Below, in pieces: positions 35,501 through 47,546 of a stretch of DNA of 64,000 nucleotides; within the stretch, counting starts at the first letter, position 1; every line of letters begins with the position of its first letter. The notes under the pieces were generated by a model. The model ran no database searches, had not been told where the DNA came from, and saw nothing but the letters and a program-made list of their open reading frames with translations. Position numbers and translations under genes: made by a program. Origin of the DNA: Moringa oleifera (lineage: Eukaryota > Streptophyta > Magnoliopsida > Brassicales > Moringaceae); contig JAJFZO010000229.1 of NCBI GenBank assembly GCA_021397835.1, positions 5,203,501 to 5,267,500 on the forward strand, read 5' to 3'.

Positions 35501-38500
35501 GTGCTTACTGGAGACTGCTGTGGTACCCCTGGCTCGCAAACTGGGCAGTAAGTCGAGGGGCAAGGATGAGGGGCCCGGCTGGCATGCCTACCGCTGCCCC
35601 ACACTGGTCAAGTCGTCCATGCTGTGCTTGCTAGGGGCTGCCAAGGCAAGCCTCTCGTGCCCAGGGTCCGTGCAACGCGACCCCACTGGCTCGCCCGCTG
35701 GGCACTATGTTGAGGGCCTGGGACGAGGGGCCTGGCTCGTGGTTGGCGCCCGTGGCCGGGCAGGCATGTCCACCTCAGCCGTACGCTGGGCAAGCAGCCC
35801 ATGTCGTGCCTGCTGGGGGCTGCGGAGGCATGCCTCCCCTGCCCAGGATCCATGCGATGCGTCTCCCCTAGCTCGCTCCCTGGGCACCATCTCGAGGGGC
35901 AGGGACGAGGGGGCTGGCTCGCGATGGGTGCCCGTGGCCTGGCTGGTGCGCCCATTGCTGCCACACGTTGGGCAAGCAGCCCATGCCATGCCTGCTGGGG
36001 GTTGCGAGGCATGCCTCCCATACCCAGGGTCCGTGCGATGCGACTCCCCTGAATCACTTGCTGGGCACCATGTTGCGGGGCAGGGACAATGTGGCTGGCT
36101 CGCGATGGGCGCCCGTGGCCAGGCTGGTGCTCCCATCGCTGCCGGACATTGGGCCAGCAGCCTATGCCATGCTTGATGGGGGCTTCCAGGCATGCCTCCC
36201 ATGCCTACAGTCCATGCAACGCGGCTCTTCTGACCCGCTCACTAGGCTCTATGTAGAGGGGCAGGGATGAGGGGGCAGGCCTGTGATGGGAGCCACTGGC
36301 CTGGTTGGCGCGCCCACAGCTGCCGCACGCTGGGCAAGCAGCACATGCTGTGCCTGCTGGGGGCTGCTGAGGCATGCCTCCCAACCCAGGATCCATACGA
36401 CGTGGCTCCCCTGGCTCGCTCTCTAGGTAATAAATCGAGGGGCAGGGACGAGTGGGCTAGCACGCTATGGGGGACTGTGGCCTGGCTGGCACGCCCACTG
36501 CTGTCGCACGCTAGGCAAGACACCCATGCCATGCCTGCTGGGGGCTGTGAGGCATGCCTCCCATGCCCAGGGTCCAAGCGACGCACCTCCCCTAGCTCAC
36601 TCCCTGGGCAGTAAATCAAGGGTTAGGGAAGAGTGGGCTGGCTCGGGATGGGCGCCTACGGACTGGCTGGCGCACCCACCGCTGCCGCACCCTGGGCAAG
36701 CAGCTCATGCTGTGCCTGCTGGGGGCATCAAGGCATGGCTCTCATGGCCAGCGTCCGTGTGACGTGGCTCCCCTTGCTTGCTCGCTGGGCACCATGTTGA
36801 GGGGCAAGGATAAGGGGCTGGCTAGCGATGGCCGCCTATGGCCTGGCTGGTGCACCCAACGCTGCTACACCCTGGGCACTTGGCCAGTGCCGTGCCTGAT
36901 TGGGGTTATCGAGGCATGTCTCCCATGCCTAGGATCCATGCGACGCGGCTCCTGTGGCTCGCACGCTGGGCACCTTGTTGTGGGGAAGGGATGAGGGGGC
37001 TGGCTCGCAATTGGCGCCACTGGCCTGGTTGGTGCGTCCACAGCTGCCGCACACTGGGCCAGCAGCCCATGCTGTCCCTGCTGGAGGCTGCCGAGGCATG
37101 CCTCCCAATAAAGGATCCATGCGACGAGGCTCCCCTGGCTCGCTCTCTGGGCAGTAATTTGAGGGGCAGGGATAAGTGGGCTGGCACGCGATGGGAGACC
37201 GTGGCCTGGCTGGCGAGCCCACCGCTACCACACCCTGGGCAAGCAGCCCATGCCGTGCCATCTTGGGGCTGCGAGGCATGCTTCCCATGCCCATGGTCGG
37301 TGTGACGTGGCTCCCCTGGCTCGCTCGCTAGGCAAGCAGCCCATGCCGTGCCTACTAGGGGCTGCGAGGCATGCCTCCCATGCCCAGGGTCCGTGCGATG
37401 CGACTCCCCTGGCTCGCTTGCTGGGCACCATGTTGAGGGGCAGGGACAATGGGGCTGGCTCGCAATGGGCGCCCGTGGCCAGGCTGGTGCTCCTACCATT
37501 GCCGCACATTGGGCAAGCAGCCTATGCCATGCTTGCTGGGGACTGCGAGGCATGCCTCACGTGCCTACAGTCCATGTGACGTGGCTCTTCTGGCCCGCTC
37601 GCTGGGCTTCGCATCGAGGGGCAGGGATGACGTAGCTGGCTTGTGATGGGAGGCCCTGGCCTGGTTGGCGCGCCCACAGCTGCCGCACGCTGGGCAAGTA
37701 GCCCATGCCGTGCCTGCTGGGGGCTGCTGAGGCATGCCTCCCAACCCAGGATCCATGCAACGTGGCTCCGCTGGCTCGCTCTCTTGGCAGTAAATCGAGG
37801 GGCAGGGACGAGTGGGCTGGCATGCGATGGCGGACTGTGGCCTGGCTGGCGCGCCCACCGCTGCCGCACGCTGGGCAAGACGCCCATGCCATGCTTGTTG
37901 GGGCCTGTGGGGCATGCCTCCCATGCCCAGGGTCCAAGCGACGCACCTCCTTTGGCTCACTCCCTGGGCAGTAAATCAAGGGTTAGGGAAGAGTGGGCTG
38001 GCTCGAGATGGGCGCCTGCGGCCTCGCTGGCTCACCAACCGCTGCCGTACCCTGGGCAAGCAGCCCATGCCGTGCCTGCTGGGGACTGTGAGGCATGGCT
38101 CCCGTGCCCAGTGTCCTTGTGACATGGCTCACCTTGCTCGCTCGCTGGGCACCATGTCGAGGGGTAGGGACAAGGGGCTGGCTAGCGATAGGTGCCTGTG
38201 GCCTGGCCGGTGCGCCCAACGCTGCTACACCCTGGGCACTTGGCCAGTGCAGTGCCTGATTGGGGCTGCTGAGGCATGTCTCCCGTGCCCAGGATCCATG
38301 CGACGCGGCTTCCCTGGCTCGCATGCTGGGCACCTTGTTGTGGGGGACGAGGGGGCTGGCTTGTTATAGGCGCCACTAGCCTGCTTGGCGCGCCCACAGC
38401 TGCCGCACGCTGGGCAAGCAGCCCATGCTGTGCCTGCTGGGGGCTGCCGAGGCATGCCTCCCAACCAAGGATCCATGTGACACAGCTCCCCTGGCTCGCT

Positions 38501-41500
38501 TTCTGGGCAGTAATTCGAGGGGCAGGGACGAGTGGGCTGGCACGCGATGGGAAACCGTGGCCTGGCTGGTGAGCCCACCGCTGCCGCACCCTGGGTAAGT
38601 AGCCCATGCCGTGCCATCTTGGGGCTGCGAGGCATGCTTCCCATGCCCATGGTCCGTGTGACGTGGCTCCCCTGGCTCGCTCGCTGGGCACCATGTCGAG
38701 GGGCAGGGAAGTGCCGCTGGCTAGCAATGGGCGCCTGTGGCCTGGCTGGTGCACCTAACGTTGCTATACCTTGGGTACTTGGCCATTGCCGTGCCATGCC
38801 TCCCATGCCCAGGGTTCGTGCAACGTGGCTCTCCTGGCTCACTTTCTGGGCACCATGTCGAGGGGAAGGGACGACAGGGCTGGCTCGCAATGGGTGCCCA
38901 TGGCCTGGCTGGCGCACCCACTACTGCCGCACGCCGGGCAAGCAGCCCATGCCGTGCCTGCTGGGGGCTGCGAGGCATGCCTCCCATGCCCAGGGTCTGT
39001 GTGATGAGGCTCCCCTGGCTCGCTTGCTGGGCACCATGTTGAGGGGCAGGGACAATGGGGCTGGCTCGCGATGGGCACCCGTGGCCAGGCTGGTGCTCCC
39101 ACCGCTGCCTCACGCTGGGCAAGCAGCGTATGCCTTGCTTGTTGGGGGCTGCGAGGCATGCCTCCCATGCCAACAGTCCATGTGACATGGCTCTTCTAAC
39201 CTGCTCGCTAGGCTCCGTGTCGAGAGGCAGGGACGAGGGGGCTGGCTTGTGATGGGAGCCACTGGCCTGGTTGGCGCGCCCACAGCTGCCGTACGCTGGG
39301 CAAGCAGCCCATGCCGTGCCCGCTGGGGGCTGCTGAGGCATGCCTCCCAGCCAAGGATCCATGCTACGTGGCTCCCCTGGCTCGCTCTCTGGGCAGTAAA
39401 TCGAGGGGCAGGGACGAGTGGGCTGCAACGCGATGAGGGACCGTGGCCTGGTTGGCGCGCCCACCGCTGCCGCACGCTAGGCAAGAATCCCATGCCATGT
39501 CTGCTGGGGGCTGTGAGGCATGCCTCCCATGACAAGGGTCCAAATGATGCACCTCCCCTGGCTCATTCCTTGGGTAGTAAATCAAGGGTTAGGGACGAGT
39601 TGGCTGGCTCGGGATGAGCGCCTGCGGCCTGGCTGGCGCACCCACCACTGCCGCACCCTAGGCAAGCAGCCCATGCCGTGCCTGTTGGGGCTGCGAGGCA
39701 TGCCTCCCGTGCCCAGGGTCTGTGTGACATGGCTCACCTGGCTCGCTCGCTGGGCACCAGGTCGAGGGTTAGGGACGTGGGGTCTGGCTCGCGATGCGAG
39801 AGCGCGGCCTGGCTAGCGCGCCCACCGCTGCAGCACAATCGGCAAGCAGCCCATGCCATGCCTGCTGGGGGTTGCAAGGCATGGCTCTCGTGCCCAGGGT
39901 CCATTCGACGCAGCTTCCCTGGCTCGTTAGCTGGGCACCATGCCGAGGGGTAGGGACGAGGGGGCTGGCTCGCGATGGGCGCCACTGGCTCGGTTGGTCC
40001 GCCTACAGCTGCCACACGCTGGGCAAGCTGCCCATGCCGTGCCTGCTGGGGGCTGCCGAGGCATGCCTCCCAACCCAGGATCGATGCGACGCGACTCCCC
40101 TGGCTCGCTCTCTGGGCTATAAATCGAGGGGCCGGGACTAGTGGGTTGGCACGCGATGGGAGACCGTGGCCTGGCTGGCGAGCCAACCGCCGCTGCACCC
40201 TGGGCAAGCAGCTCATGCCATGCCATATTCGGGCTGTGAGGCATGCTTCCCATGCCCATGGTCCGTGTGACGTGGCTCCCCTTGCCCGCTCGCTGGGCAC
40301 CATGTCGAGGGGTAGGGACGAGGGGCTGGCTAGCGATGGGCGCCTGTGGCCTGGCTGGCATGCCCAACGCTGCTACACCCTGTGTACTTGGCCAATGCTG
40401 TGCCTGCTGGGGGCTGCCGAGGCATGCCTCTCATGCAAAGGGTCCAAGCGACGCACCTCCCCTGGCTCACTTCCTGGGCACCACGTTGAGGGTTGGGGAC
40501 AAGGGGACTGACTAGCGATTGGCACCTGCGGCCTGGCTGGCACGCCCACCGTTGCCACACGCGGGGCAAGCAGCCCATGCTAATCCTGCTGGGGGCTGCC
40601 GAGGCATGCCTACCGTGCCCAGGGTCCATGCGACACGGCTCCCCTGGCTCGCATGCAGGGCACCTTGTTGAGGGGCAGGGACATGGGGGCTGGCTCGCAA
40701 TGGGCGCCACAGGCCTGGTTGGCATTCCGAAAGCTGCCCCACGCTGGGCAAGCAGCCCATGCCGTGCCTTTTGGGGGCTGCCGAGGCGTGCCTCCCAACC
40801 CAGGGTCCATGCAATGTGGCTCCCCTGGCTCGATCTCTTGGCAGTAAGTCAAGGGGCTGTCGAGGCATGCCTAACGTGCCCAGGGTCCGTATGACATGGC
40901 TACCCTGGGATGCTCGATGGGCACCATGTCGAGGGGCAGGGACGAGGGGGCTAGCTCGTGATGGGCGCCCGTGGCCTGGCTAGCGCGCTTCACGTTGCTG
41001 CACGCTGGGCAAGCAGCTCATGCCGCCCCTGCTGGGGGCTGCCGAGGCATGCCTCCCATGCCCAGGGTCCAAGCGACGCACCTCCCCTGGCTCGCTCGCT
41101 GGGCACCATGTCGAGTGGCAGGGACGAGGGGGCTGGCTCGCGATGGGTACCCGTGGCCTGGCCATCATGCACATCACTGCCACACACTGGCCAAGCAGCC
41201 CATACAGTGCCAGCTGGTGGCTGCCGAGGCATGCCTCCCAACCCAGGGTCCATGCGACATGGCTCCACTGGCTTGCACGCTGGGGACCATGTCAAGGGGT
41301 AGGGACAAGGGGGCTGGCTCGCGATGGGCGCTGGTGGCCAGGCGGGCGCGCCTACCGCTGCCGCTCACTGGGTAAGCAGCCCATGCCATGCCTACTGGGG
41401 GCTACCAAGGCATGCCTCCTGTGCCCAGGGTCCGTGCGACGCTTCTCCCTTGGCTCGCTTGCTGGGCACCTTATCTAGGGGTAGGGACGAGGGGCTGGCT

Positions 41501-41568
41501 AGCGATGGGCGCCTGTGGCCTGGCTGGTGCGCCCAACGTTGCTACACCCTGGGCACTTGGCCATTGCC
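35501..41568. repeat. ~180 bp IGS tandem repeats (unit 3 spacer) with higher-order structure
   Basis: Tandem monomers as elsewhere, but dominated by variants with GCGAGGCATGCCTCC, with CCCAACCCAGGATCC (36388, 37740, 40070, near-copies at 37100, 38458, 39345, 40793, 41239), and with AATCAAGGGTTAGGGA (36615, 37974, 39581). These recur every ~0.72 kb and ~1.35-1.6 kb, showing block amplification. A truncated monomer of about 94 bp lies at 37240-37334 and another near 40850. The array stops abruptly inside 25S sequence at 41568. Confidence 0.88.
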
Positions 41569-42121
41569 CTAAGGGAAACTTCGAATGGAACCAGTTACTA
41601 GACGGTTTGATTAGTCTTTCACCCATATACCCAAGTTAGATGAACGATTTGCACGTTAGTATCGTTGCAGCCCTCAACTAGAGTTTCATCTCGCTTCGCC
41701 CTGTTCAGGCATAGTTCACCATCTTTCAGGTCCCGATAGGCATGCTCGTACTCAAGCCCTTCTCAAAAGATAGAGGTCGGTCAGTGGTGCACCCGCGAGG
41801 GATGCCGCCAATCAACTTCCTTGCGCCTTACGGGTTTACTTGCCTGTTGACTCACACGCATGTCACATTCCTTGGTCTGTGTTTCAAGACAGGTCGAATG
41901 GGAAGCTCGCAGGCTGATGTTGGGAGTGCATTGCCAGCCACAATCTTGACAATGACGTCTCCGCTAGCATATCAAAGGCTCGGGCTTGGGCAGCTGTCGC
42001 AATCCACGTCGATTCGCACCCCGAGTCGATCGACGAACCAACTCGTGGCCGTTCCACATCCGACCGAGGTGCATCACCGGCCCTAATCCGCTTCCCTCCC
42101 AACAATTTCAAGCAATCTTGA

Positions 42122-42159
<38 letters not shown>

Positions 42160-42221
42160 CACTTGTTCGCTATCAGTTTCTCACCCGTATTTAGCCTTGG
42201 ACGGAATTTATCGCCCTATTA

Positions 42222-42256
<35 letters not shown>

Positions 42257-42514
42257 TACCTCATGGTACGACAGGGTCCCGGGGGAGACGGGGCTCTCAC
42301 CCTCTTTGGCGCCCCTTTCTAGGGTACTTAGGCCTTCCTCTGTCGCTGAGGACGCTTCTCCATACTATAATTCGGGCGCCGAGGGCGCATGATTTTCAAG
42401 CTGATCTTTTCTTGGTTTGCTCGCCATTACTAGGGGAATCTTTTTTTAGTTTCTTTTCCTCTGTTTATTGATATGCTTAAACTCAGCAGGTGGTCCCGCT
42501 TGACCTGGGGTCGC
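41569..42514 (-). pseudogene. 25S rRNA 5' fragment (unit 4), 3' 2.4 kb deleted
   Basis: The first 946 nt of 25S. The 5' end is standard (GCGACCCCAGGTCAAGC, 42498-42514). At 41569 it is joined directly to a ~180 bp IGS repeat, at the point matching about 30515 in unit 3. All of the 3' two thirds, including the peptidyl transferase and sarcin-ricin regions, and the 3' ETS are gone. It cannot give a functional rRNA. Confidence 0.93.
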
Positions 42515-42702
42515 ATCTCGATCGATCGATCATTGCGTCCGTGAGCTGCGAGCGAGCGATGCGGGCACGAGGGAGCACGAGGCCTTCTTTACCACTGGCA
42601 AGCTATGATGCAGCGTCACTCGAGGGTCCTTTTTAGGCCAACCGCAAGCTGAAGGTGCACGGGAGGCCAACATCTGCCCTTGTGATCAGGGGCGACAGTG
42701 CT
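42515..42702 (-). other. ITS2 (unit 4), ~40 bp shorter
   Basis: ITS2 lacking the CCCTCCCCTCC(C/T)CGAAGG-type segment next to 5.8S; the gap is near 42688. Confidence 0.82.
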
Positions 42703-42863
42703 TGACACCCAGGCAGATGTTCCCTCGGCCTGATGGCTTCGAGCATAACTTGCGCTCAAAGACTCAATGGTTCACGGGGTTTTGCAATTCACACCAAGTA
42801 TCGCATTTTGCTACGTTCTTCATTGATGCAAGAGCTAAGATATCCATTGTCGAGTGTCATTTT
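42703..42863 (-). rRNA. 5.8S rRNA gene (unit 4), full length
   Basis: A full-length 5.8S of about 161 bp with recognisable GATGAAGAACGTAGC (here following ATCAATGAAG) and CATTGAGTCTTTGAG segments. The plant motif reads GAATTGCAAAACC near 42780-42795, a mutated form of GAATTGCAGAATC. Several further C-to-T or G-to-A changes are present. Confidence 0.9.
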
Positions 42864-43109
42864 AGACATCATCTAGGGATGACACGATCGCCAGTCATGC
42901 ACCGAGATTGAGACAACTGGGGTGTGCTTTTTTATTCAAGTTCCTTGGCATATCTCATGCTGTGGGTTTTGTTGGTACACGCAATGAGGGCCTTGGGCAT
43001 GAGCCCACGCACCCTTACTGCCCGAGGCGGGACGAAGGCTCGAGAGCCCTTTGCCCCATCGGTGTGTTTACAACGTGTTCGCAGGTCATTTTGCTAAGCG
43101 AGTTTTCAA
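42864..43109 (-). other. ITS1 (unit 4)
   Basis: A complete-length ITS1. The angiosperm core is mutated (gene strand TATGCCAAGGAA near 42939-42950). Confidence 0.83.
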
Positions 43110-43353
43110 CAATGATCCTTCTACACGTTCACCTACAAAAACCTTGTTACGACATCTGCTTCCTCTAAATGATAAGGTTTAGTGGACTTCTTGCGACGTC
43201 GTGAGCGGCGAACCGCCCACATCGCCGTGATCCAAACACTTCACTGGACTATTCAATTGACAGGAGCGACAGGTGATGTGTGCAAAGGGTAGGGACGTAG
43301 TCAACGCGAGCTGATGACTTGCGTTTACTAGGAATTCCTTGTTGAAGACCAAT

Positions 43354-43398
<45 letters not shown>

Positions 43399-43589
43399 TC
43401 GGGCCTGTGGGCCAAGGCTATAAACTCGTTGAATACATTAGTGTAGCACGCGTGCGGCCCATAACATCTAACAGCATCACAGACTTGTTATTGCCTCAAA
43501 ATTCCTTGGCCTAAGTGGCCATAGTCCCTCTAAAAAGCCGGTCGTGAAGGGTCAACTCCATATAGCTAGTTAGCAGGCTGAGGTCTCGT

Positions 43590-43629
<40 letters not shown>

Positions 43630-43755
43630 AGACCTGGTAAATTTCCCCGTGTTGAGTCAAATGAAGCAGCAGGCTCCACTTCTCGTGGTGACCTTCCTTC
43701 AATTCCTTTAAGTTTCAGCCTTGTGACCATACTTCTCCCCCAGAACCCAAAGACA

Positions 43756-43791
<36 letters not shown>

Positions 43792-43792
43792 C

Positions 43793-43839
<47 letters not shown>

Positions 43840-43872
43840 TGGTATCTGATCATCTTCGAGACCCCAACTTTA

Positions 43873-43904
<32 letters not shown>

Positions 43905-44802
43905 ACTTTCATAGTTGTTCATCTTTCATAAATCCAAGAATTTCACCTCTAACTATGAAATATGAATGCCCCCGATTGTCCCTGTTAATCATTACTCTGA
44001 TCCCGAAGGCCAACAGAATAGGATCGAAATCTTATGATGTTATCCCATGCCAATGTATTTAGAGTGTAGGCTTGCTTTGAGCACTCTAATTTCTTCAAAG
44101 TAACAGCGTCGGAGGCACAACGCGGCCAATTAAGGCGAAGAGCACCTCATGGCAGTAGGGACGAGCCAACTACGAGCTTTTTAATAGCAACAACTTAAAT
44201 ATACACTATTGGAGCTGGAATTACCGTGGCTGCTGGCACCGAACTTGCCCTCCAATGGATCCTTGTTAAGGGATTTAGATTGTACTCATTCCAATTACCA
44301 GACTCGAAGAGCTCGATATTGTTATTTATTGTCACTACCTCCCTGTGTCAAGATTGGGTAATTTGCATGCCTGCTGCCTTCCTTAGATGTGGTAACCATT
44401 TCTTAGGCTCCCTTTCCGTAATCGAACCCTAATTCTCAGTCACCTGTCACCACTATAGTAGGCAAATATCCCATCATCGAAAGTTGATAAGGCAGAAATT
44501 TGAATGGTGCATCGCCGGCATCATGGCCTTGCGATCCATTGAGTTATCATGAATCATCAGAGCAATAGGCAAAGCTCACGTCGACCTTTTATCTAATAAA
44601 TGCACCCCTTCCAAAAGTTGGGGTTCGTTGCACGTATTAGCTCTAGAATTACTATAGTTATCCAAGTAGTAGGTACCATTAAACAAACTATAATCGATTT
44701 AATGAGCCATTCGCAATTTCATGATTTGAATTAGTTCATACTTGCACATACATGGCTTAATCTTTGAGACAAGCATATGACTACAGGTAAGATCAACCCG
44801 GT
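43110..44802 (-). rRNA. 18S rRNA gene (unit 4), two internal deletions, degenerate
   Basis: Both ends are recognisable (5' at 44802, 3' GAAGGATCATTG at about 43110-43121). The length is 1693 bp; the ~115 bp shortfall is explained by deletions of about 73 bp near 43591 and about 48 bp near 44170, the second with CCAAC shared at the breakpoint. The decoding region (43268-43283) reads GCACACATCACCTGTC against GTACACACCGCCCGTC. The 530 loop (44218-44239) reads GCAGCCACGG, the same change as in unit 3. The 5' end also has changes (TACCGGGTTGATCTTACC). A pseudogene. Confidence 0.94.
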
Positions 44803-45138
44803 AGTATCCTTCGAGACGTCGCACCAATTAGGACCGAAGCTGTCGTAAGGCTCCCTGAGGCCAAAGCTGTCGTGGTCGTCGTTCAAAATCGATGGGACAT
44901 GGGACAAATGCTTTCACTTGGATAGGTAGAGGTCGAGGCCACTCTTGTCGTAACACTTTTTGCACCCAACGAGACGATTGAGTGCCCATGTGCCAAAGCA
45001 GCCGCATGCCGAAGCAAGCCACGCTTGGAGCACGACGCCCAGCTAAGGTTTCCACCCATGCCCGTGAGGGACATGGTGTAAAGATAGCTGACTCGAACCA
45101 TCGAATTCCATTTGTGAAGGCACACGACACAGGGTCCC
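44803..45138 (-). other. truncated 5' ETS (unit 4, spacer type B)
   Basis: The 18S-proximal ETS, then a direct join to the ~180 bp repeats at GGGTCCCGTTGTCGGACGCT. This is the same breakpoint as in unit 2 (18083-18095). It shares the type B variant CAATTAGGACCG near 44825 with unit 2. No Pol I start or AT-rich block follows. Confidence 0.85.
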
Positions 45139-47294
45139 GTTGTCGGACGCTAGGCAAATAGCATATGCCGTGCCTGCTGGGGGCTGCCGAGGCATGCCTC
45201 TAGTGCCCAAGGTCCGTGCGACGTGGCTGCCCTGGTACTGTCAATGGGCAATACGTCGAGGGGCAGGGAAAGTGGGGCCGGCTCACGATGGGCGCCTGTG
45301 CCCTAGTTGACGCGCCCACCGCTCCCACATGCTAGGCAAGCAGCCAATGCCGTACTTGCTAGGGGCTGCCGAGGCATACCTCTCATGCCCAAGGTCTATT
45401 CGACGCTACTCCCCTAGCACACTCACTCGGCACTACGTCTGTAGGCAGGGACGAATGGGCTGGCTCGCGATGGGTGCCCGTGGACTGATTAGCACGCCCA
45501 CCACTGCCGCAAGCAGGGCAAACAGACCATGCCATGCCTGGTGGGGGCTGCGGAGGCTTGCCTCCAATGCCTAGTCTGTGCAATTCGACTGCCCTGGCTA
45601 GCTCGCTGGGCACCATGTCGAGGGGTTGGAATGAGGGGCTAGCTCGAGATGGGTGCCCATGGCCTGGTTGGCACACCAACCGCTGTCGCAAGCTTGGTGA
45701 GCAGCCCATGCTGTGCCTGCTAGGGGTTGTCGAGGGATGCCTCCTGTGCCCAAGCTCTGTGCGATGCGGCTCCCTTGGTTCACTCGCTGGGAACTATGTC
45801 GCGGGGCTGGCTCGTGCTGATTGCCAATGGCCTGGCTAGCACACCCACCACAGTCGCAAGCAGGGCAAGCAGCCCTTGCCATGCCTGCTAGAGGATGCCG
45901 AGGCATGCCTCCCGTGCCCAGGGTCCTTGCGATGCGGATCCCCTGGCTCGCTCTTTGGGCACTATGTAGAGGGGCTGGCTCATGTTGGGCGACCATGGCC
46001 TAGCTGGCGCGCCCATCGCAGTCGCAAGTTGGGCAAGCAGCCCTTGTCGTGCTTGCTAGGGGATGCCGAGGCATGCCTCCCATTCCTAGGGTCCTTGCGA
46101 TGCGGCTCCCCTGGCTTGCTCTGTAGGCACTATGTAGAGGGGCTGGCTCGTGATGGGCGACCATGGCCTAGCTGGCGCGCCCACCGCTGTCGAAAGTTGG
46201 GCAAGCGCCCCATGCCATGCCAGCTAGGAGCATCTGAGGCAAGCCTCCCATGGTCAAGGTCCACGCGATGCAGCTCCTAAGGCTCGCTCGTTGAGCACGA
46301 TGTCGAGGGGTTGGCTCGTGATAGGCGCCCGTGGCCCAACTAGCATGCCTACTACCCCCGCACACTGGGCAAGCAGCCTATGCTTCACCTGCTGGGGGCT
46401 GCCAAGGCATGCTTCCCGTGACTAGGGTCCATGTGACGTGGCTCCCCTGGCTTGCTCACTGGGCACTATGTAAAAGGGCTCGCTCGTCATAGGCAACCAT
46501 GGCCAGGCTGGCGCGCCCACCACTGTCACATGCTAGGCAAGCAGCCATGTCATGCTTGTTGAAGGCTGCCAAGGCATGCCTCCCATGCCCAAGGTCCATG
46601 CAACACGACTGCCTGGCTCGCCCACTGGGCACTATGTCAAGGGGCAGGGACGACGGGGCTGGCTCGCGATGGGCGCCAGTGGCCTAGCTGGCGCGCCCAC
46701 CCCTGTCGCAGCTTGGGCAAGTTGCCCATGCCATGCCTACTGGGGGTTGTTAAGGCCTGCCTCCAGTGCCCAATGTTCATGCAATGCGGCTCCCCTGGTT
46801 TGCTCGCTAGGCACTATGTCGAGGGGCAAGGACGAGGGTACTGGCTCGCGATGGGCGACCGTGGCCTGGTTGGTGCACCAAATGGTCTACACGCTGTGCA
46901 AGCAGCCCATGCATTGCCTGCTGGGGGGTGCCGATATGTGCCTCTTGTGAACAGTGTTCATGCAATGCAGCTCCCCTGGCTTGCTCGCTGGGCACCAAGT
47001 CAAGGAGCAGGGACGAGGGGGCTAGCTCGCGATAGGCTCCCGTGGCCTAGCAAGTGCGCCCACCGTTGCTGCATGATTGGCAAGCAACCCATGCCGTGCT
47101 TGCTAGGGGCTGTCAAGGCATGCCTCCAATGCCCATGGTCCGTGCGACGTGGCTTCTTGGCTTGCTCGCGAGACACTATATCGAAGGGCTAGCTCGTGAT
47201 GGGCGCTTGTAGCCTGGCTGGCGTGCCCACCGCTACCATGCGTTGGGCAAGCAGCCTATGCCATGCCTGATTGGGGCTACCAAGTTGTGCGACC
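45139..47294. repeat. ~180 bp IGS tandem repeats (unit 4 spacer, left of retrotransposon)
   Basis: About 12 monomers, several of the short form with GTCGAGGGG followed directly by CTGGCTCGTGATGGGCG. The array is interrupted at 47294 by the retrotransposon, within the CATGCCTCC part of a monomer. Confidence 0.87.
47290..47294. repeat. possible target-site duplication, left copy (decayed)
   Basis: CGACC directly beside the element; the right partner is CCACT at 51991-51995. Three of five bases agree, and both align with CCTCC of the monomer consensus. Confidence 0.4.
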
Positions 47295-47534
47295 TGTAAA
47301 CAGGCAAAATTTTAGAGAAGAGAATATTATTCCTTGTACTCTTTATAATAGAAATACAACACCTATATATACTAGGTACTAGCCTACTAATCAAGGAGTA
47401 GATTACTCCTTGATATATGGTAACAGCCTACTAATCAAGGAGTAGATTACTCCTTTCCTATTATAGACAATAACATTATTGCTAGTATATCTAAAAATAA
47501 TCTACTTTAATTTTCGACATAAGATTTTTTAACA
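47295..47534 (-). repeat. 3' LTR of the copia element
   Basis: 240 bp, ending CA on both strands of view. It contains an 11 bp perfect hairpin with a 3 nt loop (47390-47414, arms ATCAAGGAGTA/TACTCCTTGAT) and a partial second copy of that segment about 40 bp on. A TATATATAG box lies near 47363-47371 on the element strand. Confidence 0.93.
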
Positions 47535-47546
47535 CTACCCCTTAAG
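47535..47546 (-). other. polypurine tract of the copia element
   Basis: AAGGGGTAG on the element strand, immediately upstream of the 3' LTR. It is the expected primer for plus-strand DNA synthesis; one pyrimidine interrupts it. Confidence 0.75.
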
